In this document: positions 1-8,500 of the stretch, piece by piece
Numbering within the stretch: position 1 is the first letter of the stretch
Layout: each line of letters begins with the position of its first letter
Source: Labrenzia sp. 011
GTDB lineage: Bacteria > Pseudomonadota > Alphaproteobacteria > Rhizobiales > Stappiaceae
Length of the DNA: 64,000 nt
Direction of reading: 5' to 3'
NCBI RefSeq assembly: GCF_003075075.1
Contig: NZ_QCYM01000001.1
Span: 372,001-436,000, forward strand
Position numbers and translations under genes: made by a program
The notes under the pieces: model-generated
What the model saw: only the letters and a program-made list of their open reading frames with translations
The model's database searches: none
Told to the model about the DNA's origin: nothing

Positions 1-240
1 GGTTGAGTGAACAGCGCAGGGACCGGAGGCATCTTCTTGTCACGGCGATCAAGAGACATTCATCCTGGCTTGGGCGCAAGCTGGGTCTGTAAGATCGGTG
101 GGAGCCGATTCCTGCCGGTTGGCGGAACCTGACAAATCACCGGTCAGCTGCACCGCGCATCGGGCGGTGAACGGCTCCCGGGAGTGCGAATACGACAACA
201 CGGCCAATGGGGCCGGACTTGACGCAGGCAGCTACTGGAC

Positions 241-270
241 TTCACGGCAACGAGATACGTTCGATATGAT
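241..270 (+). promoter_or_regulatory. Possible sigma70-type promoter for the rkpH-like reductase
   Basis: A TATGAT hexamer at 265-270 (five of six to consensus) is preceded after 18 bases by TTCACG (241-246, four of six). Transcription would begin near 277, about 30 bases before the ATG at 308. The rest of bases 1-307 shows no gene I can support; an in-frame extension back to 98 lacks the look of a conserved protein. Prediction from hexamers only. Confidence 0.3.
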
Positions 271-307
271 TTCCGTATGTTGGAAGCAGGACGATCTGGA
301 GAAAGGA

Positions 308-1123
308 ATGGGGATGACGGACCGATATGACAGGGTCATCGTGCTGACCGGGGCCAGCGGCGGTATCGGCCAGGCGCTGGCCAGGGAATTTGCCGGCCCG
401 GGAACCTATCTTGCGTTGATTGCGCGCGACGAGGCACGGCTCGAACCGGTGATGACGGACATACGCGCACAGGGCGCCGAAGGGGAAGTTGCGGCGATCG
501 ATATCCGTGACCGGGAAAAGCTGCAGGCCTATCTCGCGGAACTCGACACGCGGCATCCCGTCGATCTTGTCATCGCCAATGCAGGCGTGACTGCCGGGCT
601 TGGGCCGAACCGGACCCGCGAGAGCGATGCGGACAGCGACCGGCAGATTGACGTGAATTACCGTGGCGTCGTCAATACGGTTTCCGGCATCGTCGATGCC
701 CTGCAAAAGCGCAGGCGTGGGCAGATCGTTCTGGTGGCGTCTCTGGCGGGAATGCGCGCTCTTCCGGATATGCCGAGTTACAGTGCGACAAAGGCCGCGA
801 TCATCGCCTATGGCCATTCTCTGCGCGGCTGGCTGAAACCTTTCGGCGTCTCGGTGACCATCATATGTCCGGGCTTCGTGACAACGCCGATGTCCGCGCG
901 GCACAAGGGTGCAAAACCATTTGAAATGCCGGCTGACAAGGCTGCCACGCTGATGCGGCGCGCAATAGAGCGCAAACGTGCCTTCTACGCATTCCCCTTC
1001 CTGCTGGCCTTCGGTATCCGGCTGCAGAACCTGCTGCCCCCCATCCTCGGCGACCTGTTCCTGGGGGGATTTGAAGCGGAAATCGAGGACGATCCGCGCT
1101 ACGGAAATCCAAAGGATACGTAG
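308..1123 (+). CDS. rkpH: Short-chain dehydrogenase/reductase, RkpH-like
   Basis: A classical SDR of 271 residues that should reduce a ketone or oxidise an alcohol with NAD(P)H in the cytosol or at the membrane. The cofactor loop TGASGGIG lies at residues 14-21, followed by the NAG motif (about 91-93) and the catalytic set Ser145, Tyr158, Lys162 in YSATK. The C-terminus has a hydrophobic, aromatic-rich stretch that could touch a membrane or lipid. The ATG at 308 is chosen because GGAG sits about seven bases upstream; ATG at 314 is also possible. It converges on the oxoamine synthase gene with a 30-base gap. RkpH of Sinorhizobium is an SDR encoded next to an RkpG-type synthase, and fumonisin and sphingolipid pathways use an SDR for the 3-keto group of the amino-ketone. 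Role inferred from context; the SDR assignment is firm. Confidence 0.8.
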   Translation: MGMTDRYDRVIVLTGASGGIGQALAREFAGPGTYLALIARDEARLEPVMTDIRAQGAEGEVAAIDIRDREKLQAYLAELDTRHPVDLVIANAGVTAGLGPNRTRESDADSDRQIDVNYRGVVNTVSGIVDALQKRRRGQIVLVASLAGMRALPDMPSYSATKAAIIAYGHSLRGWLKPFGVSVTIICPGFVTTPMSARHKGAKPFEMPADKAATLMRRAIERKRAFYAFPFLLAFGIRLQNLLPPILGDLFLGGFEAEIEDDPRYGNPKDT

Positions 1124-1153
1124 TTCCCAAACCGCCGGGCGCAGCCCGCAGGG

Positions 1154-2521
1154 TTACCGGGAAGCCTTGATCAGTCTGTCGACAGCCGTTCCGTCCGCGC
1201 GCATGGCATCGAGTTCAGCGGCTGTCGTTTCGACGGCCCGGATGATCTGCTCTTCCGTGTGCTCGCTCGTTATGAAGAAGCGAATGCGTGCGGATTTCTC
1301 CGGCACGGCCGGGAAAATGATTGGCAGTGCATTGATTCCTTTTGCGAGCAAACGGTTGGAAAGCATTGCCGCACCCGCAGAATCGCCGACGATGACCGGT
1401 ACGACCGCATATCCGGTGCTCGGTCCGGTATTCAGCCCGGCCTCTTTTGCGAGCTTCAGGAAAAGGGAGCCGTTTTTCTGCAGCCGTTCAACCCGTTCAG
1501 GTTCCTGTTTCAGCATTTCCGCCGAAGCGATGGCTGAGCCGGCCAGAGCGGGGGACAGGCCCACGGAAAACACGAAACCTGGCGCCGATACCTTCAGATA
1601 GTCGCACAGGACCTTCGAGCCGGCGATATAGCCGCCGCAGGACGAGAAGGTCTTGCTGAGCGTGCCCATCCAGATCTCGACTTCGGTCGGGTCGATCCCG
1701 AAATGCTCCGATATTCCATGCCCGGTTTTGCCGAGGACGCCGATGGAATGCGCCTCGTCGACCATCAGCCAGACATCATAGGCCTGCTTGAGTTTGACGA
1801 GTTTCCTGAGGTCGGGAAAATCCCCGTCCATCGAATAAAGGCCTTCAACGGCGATCAGGACCTTATCGAACTTGTGCCGATGATCGGCCAGCATCTTTTC
1901 CAGCGCATCGAGGTCGTCATGCGGGAAATTCATGCGGGTTGCCCCGGACAGCCTGACACCTTCGGCAATCGAATTGTGCACGAAGGAATCGGTGAGAACC
2001 AGATCCCCCTTGTGCATCAGATGGCCGATGGTGGTGACATTCGTGGCATGTCCGGAGACCATGACGATGGCGGATTCGACACCGTGAATGCTGGCGAGGG
2101 CAGATTCCAGTTCGTTATGAAATGGCCTTTCGCCGGCAACGATTCTGCTGGCCGACACGCTGGTGCCGTACTGGTCCACGGCCGCCTTTGCTGCCGCATT
2201 TACCCGCGGATGGCCGTTGAGACCCAGATAGTTGTAGGAAGCAAAATTGTCGTAGGTCTGTCCGCCGATGACACTTGTTTCCACCGCCAGCCCGTCATGC
2301 GGTCTGAAAAACGGGTTTTCGATTCCCATCATGTCCGCGGCGGCCCGGTGCATCTGCAACTGCTTGACCTGCGGCAATTCCTTGAAATCGAATACCTTGC
2401 GCTTGGGGGACGTTGTCTGCGGGCGAGTGGCCGCTGACGCAGACCGCCCGCGCGCGGACCGGCGGTTCGCTTTCAAGCTGTCCATAAGCTTGGCCCGATC
2501 ATCTGAGGCCATTCCTGTCAT
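1154..2521 (-). CDS. rkpG: PLP-dependent alpha-oxoamine synthase, RkpG/serine palmitoyltransferase-like
   Basis: A 455-residue fold-type I PLP enzyme of the AONS/KBL/SPT family, which condenses an acyl thioester with an amino acid, loses CO2 and yields a 2-amino ketone. Visible are a basic, probably disordered N-terminal extension (about 1-45), the FASYNYLGL substrate-entry motif (93-101), the ring-stacking His182, VDEAHSIG with Asp255 and His258, and the PLP lysine Lys290 in GTLSKTFSSCGG. It lies 32 bases downstream of the polyketide synthase gene on the same strand, so one mRNA is likely. The synthase has no thioesterase, so this enzyme is the natural off-loading step, as Fum8p is in fumonisin synthesis. 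RkpG of Sinorhizobium belongs to this family. The start may be ATG 2512, because AAGGA directly abuts ATG 2521. The amino acid substrate (serine, alanine or glycine) cannot be read from sequence. Confidence 0.85.
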   Translation of the reverse strand: MTGMASDDRAKLMDSLKANRRSARGRSASAATRPQTTSPKRKVFDFKELPQVKQLQMHRAAADMMGIENPFFRPHDGLAVETSVIGGQTYDNFASYNYLGLNGHPRVNAAAKAAVDQYGTSVSASRIVAGERPFHNELESALASIHGVESAIVMVSGHATNVTTIGHLMHKGDLVLTDSFVHNSIAEGVRLSGATRMNFPHDDLDALEKMLADHRHKFDKVLIAVEGLYSMDGDFPDLRKLVKLKQAYDVWLMVDEAHSIGVLGKTGHGISEHFGIDPTEVEIWMGTLSKTFSSCGGYIAGSKVLCDYLKVSAPGFVFSVGLSPALAGSAIASAEMLKQEPERVERLQKNGSLFLKLAKEAGLNTGPSTGYAVVPVIVGDSAGAAMLSNRLLAKGINALPIIFPAVPEKSARIRFFITSEHTEEQIIRAVETTAAELDAMRADGTAVDRLIKASR

Positions 2522-2553
2522 TCCTTGTTACATCCGGTCTTGCTGTTCGCCTG

Positions 2554-5500
2554 TCAGAGGAAGGAGCCGAGTTGTCGGCTCTTGCTCTCGACTTCAGCTG
2601 CGACATCGGAAAGGTCTTCCGTTTCGGATCGTGCGTCATCCATGTGCAGGCTGGCGAGCTGTTGGCTCTCGTCGGACATGCCGGAGGCGTTTTCCTCTCC
2701 AAGCACACGATTGGCCACACGGCTTGACAAGTCAATCAGTGTCGCCCCATTGGCAAGCGACATCAGCGGGATATCGATGCCAAGCTGGCTCTCCGCGCTC
2801 ATGCGCAGTTCCAGTGCCATCAGCGAGTCCATGCCGATATCCGACAGCGGCTTGTGCGGATCGATCTCTTCCGGAGCTATCCTCAGGATCTTGCCGATTT
2901 CCGCCGCCAGAAGCTTGGCAACCGTCTGGGCCGCGGTAACCGGGTCCATGCCCTGCAGCATGGCGGCAAGGTCGATCATGCCGTCCGAGCCGGTGTCGTC
3001 TTCATCACCAAGACCAAGCAGACCGACAAAGGGCGTTCCAACCAGCGCAAGGTCCTTGCGCGCGGCCTGCCAGTCGATGCGGGCGTAACCGAGCGCGGCC
3101 AAGCGGACGTCTTTCGACTGCTCCGGTTGCGCCATCAGTGACATCAGGCCATCGAGCGCTTCCCTGGCCGTCAGCGCATGCCGGCCGAGCTTGCGTGACA
3201 GCAGATCGTTGACGTCTTCGTTGCGGGCCAGATAACCGGCATCGGAGATAGCTCCCCATGCCACGGCAAGGCCCGGCCGGCCTTCGGCACGCCGCTTGCG
3301 GGCCAGACCTTCCAGATAGCCGTTCGCAGCCACATAATTGGCCTGGCCGGGATTGCCGACGAGTGTGGTCGCCGAGGAATAGAGAACGAAATGATCCAGG
3401 GGATCATCGGCGGTCAGGCGGTCCAGGAGTTCCGCGCCGCGGATCTTCGGAGCGAGCACCCGGGTCAGGCCCTCATGATCCATATTGGCAATCAGAACGT
3501 CGTTGAGCACCATGGCCGTGTGGAACACGCCCTTGATCGGTTTGCCAAGAGTGCGAATCTCGGCCAGCGTTGACTTCACGGCCTTTTCGTCGGTGATATC
3601 GCAGGCATAGCCCTTGATGGTCACGCCGCGTTCCGTCAACTGCCCGATGAGGGCCTGAGCTTCCTCGCTGGCATCGCCCCGGCGGCTCAGAACGGCAAGG
3701 TTCCTCGCTCCGTGATCGGCAAGCCGGTTCAGCAGGGCCGCTCCGAACCCGCCGAACCCGCCGGCAATCACATAGACCGCATCGCCATCAAAGGAGATTG
3801 TTTCGACCGCAGGAACGGCTGCGGGAACGTCTGGCGGACGGATAACGATCTTGCCGATATGCCCGGCCTGCTGCATCAGCCGGAAGGCATCGACAACGTC
3901 GGAGGCTTCGAATACGCGGTGCGGCAGGGGCCGCAGCGTGCCGTCCTCGAACAGCTCGACAAGCCTGACGAACAGATCGACGGCCAGTTTCGGCTGTCGG
4001 GTGAGCAACTGGTCGGCGTCGATGCCGAAATAGGTGAGGTTCTGACGGAACGGACGCAGGCCGATCCGGGTGTTGCCGTAGTAGTCCCGCTTGCCGAGCT
4101 CGAGGAACCGGCCGAACGGTTTCAGCACCTCGATGCTGCGTTCCATCGCCTCTCCGAAAAGAGAGTTCAGAACAACATCGACACCTTCTCCGCCGGTTTC
4201 TTCCATGACCGCATCGACAAACGCCAGACTGCGGGAATCCAGAACCACATCGGCGCCCAGAAGCTTCAGCGTATTGCGCTTGTCTTCCGACCCCGCTGTG
4301 GCGATGATCTTCGCACCGCGCCATTTCGCGATCTGCAGGGCCGCAAGACCCACACCGCCCGCGCCGCCATGGATCAGGACGGTTTCTCCTTCGGAAACAT
4401 GTGCCAGGTGAACAAGCGCATAAAAAGCGGTGAGGAAGGTCACCGGGATGGTGGCCGCTTCCTCGGCAGACACAGTCGAGGGCATCGGCGCGCATCCGCT
4501 TTCATCGACCGTCACATGGGACGCGAAACAGGCCGGCGCGAAGGTGATGACCTTGTCTCCGGGTCTGAACCGGGTGACGTCGGGACCGCAGGCAACCACA
4601 TGACCGCAGCATTCCATGCCGAGGGTGGGACCTGCAAACCCGTCTTCAAGGGCCTCTTCCGGCAACAGGCCGAGCGCCCACATGACATCGCGGAAATTGA
4701 GACCGCTGGCTTCGACCGCGATCTCGATATCCCTGCCGGAGAGCGTTTTGCGTTCGATTGCCTTCCAGGCCAGCTGGTCCAGGGACCCCTGGCGCAAAAT
4801 GTCGAGTTTCATGGCAGGCCGGGCGCCGTCCGGAAGTGCCGCATCCGAAAGCACGCCGCCCTTGAGCAGGCGCAGGCCGGAACGGGTTTCGCTGTCGAGA
4901 ACAATTTCCCGCTCGCAATTCGCGATCAGGATTTCTTCCGCGACACGGGCCGCTGCGATGCCCGGCTCCAGATCCGGAGAGACATCGATCAGCTTCAGGT
5001 TGGAATCGGGGAACTCATTCATCACCACGCGGCCGAAGGCCCAGATGCCGGCCTGGTCGGGAGACGGGGCCTTTCCACCGGCGATGTCCTGGGCACCGGC
5101 CGGTGCCAGCAGTGTGAACTCGCCTTTTTCAGCTCCGAGTGCCTTCAGCAGGGTCATCAGGCTGTAGGCGCGGCTATCGACGGAGCTCAGCGCATCGTCC
5201 GGGTCCGCATAGGCACCGCGCAGATGCACCAGACGGTAATCGTGGGCCGCAAGCAGTTTGACGAGAGCCTCGTCCGGCTGTGCCTGCTCCAGCGCGCCGC
5301 TCCAGATGCCGTCGCCAAGCTCTTCGGTGACTTCTCCGGGGACCAGAAGCGTTGCGGTGTGGCCCTGGCGTTCCATGCAGGACTTGAGACCTTCCGCCAG
5401 TCGATAGGCCGGTCCCTCCGCATCGGTGAGCAGCAGAAAGGCCTTCGTTTCCGGTGCGGTTTCCGCTGCATCTTCGTCTTCCGCCGTATCGGGAAGCGCC

Positions 5501-8500
5501 GCATTTTCAGGAATACGGGCACAGATGAGATCCGCTTCGATCAGCGTGCTCTTCAAGGGGACGGTCTCGACCTCTCCGAGGCCGGCGGTTTCAAGTGTCT
5601 TCGTCCAGTCGGTCAGCTGTTTGGTGAGGGGAGCATCGGCGGTTGCATGCTCATCCCACCAGGCAGCCCCGACACCCATGATCAGGTCGGTCAGGGGATG
5701 CGGCAGCGGCTCGGCGGCGAGAGCGACCGCACCGGGCGCAAGCGAGCGGACGATCCGCTTCAGCGTTTCCGTGTCGAATTCGGCAAGCGAGGTATCGAAC
5801 AGCGCCAGATCGAAATACCGCTCCAGATCGAATGCGGTTTCGGTGGGTTCAACGAAGGTCGTGGCGGAACTTCCCTGCCAGAGCCGTTCTCCGCGGCCGA
5901 CGGCGGCCGGTGTCGCGTCCGTCACCGTCAATGCCATGTAGGTCGGGTCAAGTTCCTTGTCGAGATGGGCAGCGAGACCGCCGCCTGCACCCACGAGAAG
6001 TACCCGGAAAGCCTGATCCGGAGACCAGCTTTTGAAAATGCTTCGTGCGCTGCTCAGCAGGGCGGCGGACAATTCCCTCTTGCCGGGTGAGGACGACCGA
6101 TAGGCGTCGAACAGGCTGGATGCGTAGATCTTCGCGGCGGTATCCTCGAGACCGGATGTGAGGATATCGGGAAGACCCGTCCAAAGTCTGGCAAGCAGGG
6201 CCGCTTCGGCAATGTGTTCGCCGCCACCGTCCGTGAGTGCCTGCAGCAGGTCGTGGGCAGAAGGATGTTCCGAAGGGTCGTTGAGTTGGAAACCTGCCTC
6301 GGTTTCCTCGCAATGACCGCTCTCGACCAGCCAGGAAAGCATGTCCGCCGCAAGCGGGGCGGCGCTCTCATGCAGGTCACCCGAGGAAACGAGTTCGGCG
6401 ACTTGAACCGGCTTTTCGCCGAAAATGCCGAAGAGCGACACATGGGCGATCGATCGGCCAAGTGCCTCGATCAGCACCCGGCTGTCGTCCGGCTCCTGAT
6501 CTTCTGAACCTGCAAGATCGAGCCTTTTCGCGAGCTCGGCGAGCCCGTCGAAAGATTTCTGCAGCGGGGAGACGCGGTTGGGGTCGGGAAGAATCGTTGC
6601 GATCTGGCGGTAAACGAGATCGTCGGGCCGGGTGTCCTGGCCGAGCGTGACCGCCTTGAACCGCGCCTTGTTCAGACGGGCGATCGTCTGTCCGTCCGCA
6701 TCCAGGAACTCGAAACTGGCTTCGATCGAGCGCGGCGAAGCCTTTGTGACCTCTATACGAACAGATTCAGGGTGGGTTTCAGGCGCCAGCAGGCGCAGGC
6801 TGCCCAGGCGGATCGGCAGGAAGGACGTATTCTTGGGAACACCATCGACACCGTCGAGAAGTGCGAACAGGCCATGGAAACCGGCGTCGACGAGCGTCGG
6901 ACAGAGAGCGAAAGGCAGTTTCTCCAGGCGTTCGTCCTGGCCCATGAGCTCGACAGTGGCGGTCGTCTTCGAGTGCTTGACAACCTGACGGGCTCGCCTG
7001 AAGGCGGGGCCGTAGTTCAGGCCGAAGCTTTCTGTAACCTTGTAAAGGGTGTCATGATCCAGAACGGAAACCTGACCGCTGCCGGTCTTCAGCCACGGGG
7101 TTCTGGAGGAGGTCGAGGGCGTGATGAAGGTCCCGCGGGCATTCAGGGACCAGTCGTTGTCCGACAACCGGGGGCGGGACAGGATCTCGACCACATGATC
7201 GTCCGAAGAGATCCGGACCTGTGTTTCCCAGACTTCGTCGCCGTCGATCACCAGCGGGCGGATAATGTCGAAATCGCGCAGCTCGACCTGATCACCATTC
7301 GTCCAGCGCAAGGCTGCACGGAGGCTCATCTCGATATAGCCGGCGGCAGGGAACACCACGCTGTCTTCGACCTTGTGGTCATGAAGAAAGGGCAGGGAAC
7401 CGCTGTCGATATGGTTGAACCACTCGGCCGTGTCCCGGCGCAGCCGGTACCCCAGCAACGGCCAGGTCTGACCGAACATGAAATCGACCTGCTCGGGCGT
7501 GCTTTCCGGCCGGAATTCCGAATTCTGCCAGGGATAGGAAGGCAGGTCGCTTCGTTGTGCCGGTTTCGGGCCGACGTATTTTTCAAGATCCGTCTCGCCG
7601 CCATGGGCAAGAATGGCAGCGGCGATCCGCTCAAGCGGATTGCCGTCCGCCGGCCCGGCAGTCTTGGACGGTTCCTTCAGTGTTTCGAGGAACTTGGCTT
7701 TCTTGCCCTTGGCCCTCAAAACGTCATTTATATAGGTTCCCAGAACGGGTTTGGGGCCGATTTCCACCAGAACGCTGAAATTGTCGGCGGCCATGTTCTC
7801 TATGGCAGCGGAGAAAAGAACGGGTTGGCGGACATTCTTCCACCAGTATTCGCTGGAAACGCTGACGTTTTCTTCGTCAGGTGTCACGGTCGAATAGAAC
7901 GGCAGGTTTGCGTCCCCTGGTGCGAGGCCTTCCAGAGCCGCCAGAAGCGGTTCCTTGATCGGGTCCACGAGCGCGCTGTGGAACGGGTAGGCAAGATTCA
8001 GCCGGCGCATCGCCCATTTTTTCTTGCGGGCGAACTTGGCGAAGGCGTCCAGACTGTCGCTGTCGCCGGAAATGGTCACACTGCGCGGGCTGTTGTCGGC
8101 CGCCAGTTCGAGGCGCGGCAGACCGCTTTCCTTGAGGGCGGCAACCGCCTGGTCCGCCGGCAGCAGCAGGGCTCCCATCGAACCGAGATCCCGGATGACT
8201 TCCTGTTCGCTCGACCGGGCCCGGATCACACGCACGGCCTGCTCGAGATCGAGCGCGCCTGAGCACCAGGACGCCGCGACTTCTCCCACGGAATGACCTG
8301 CGGTGCCTGCCGCGGTGATGCCGCGCTTGCGCAGGGACTCGACGATACCGACCTGAATTGCGAACAGCAGCGGCTGGGCGATTTCGGAGCGTTCAAGATC
8401 GGTTTCAAGATCTTCGGCGAACAGTGTGGTGACCAGCGACCAGCCGCTCAGGCCCATGAAGATCCTGTCGACCTTGTCGAATGCCTCCCGGAACGCCGCG

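Noticed and set aside
3712-6090. Plus-strand open frame of about 790 codons inside the synthase gene
   Set aside because: It lies opposite clear ER and MT-like domain coding sequence, has low-complexity Arg/Gly/Gln-rich composition with no domain, and is a GC-skew shadow. The same holds for 6772-8262.
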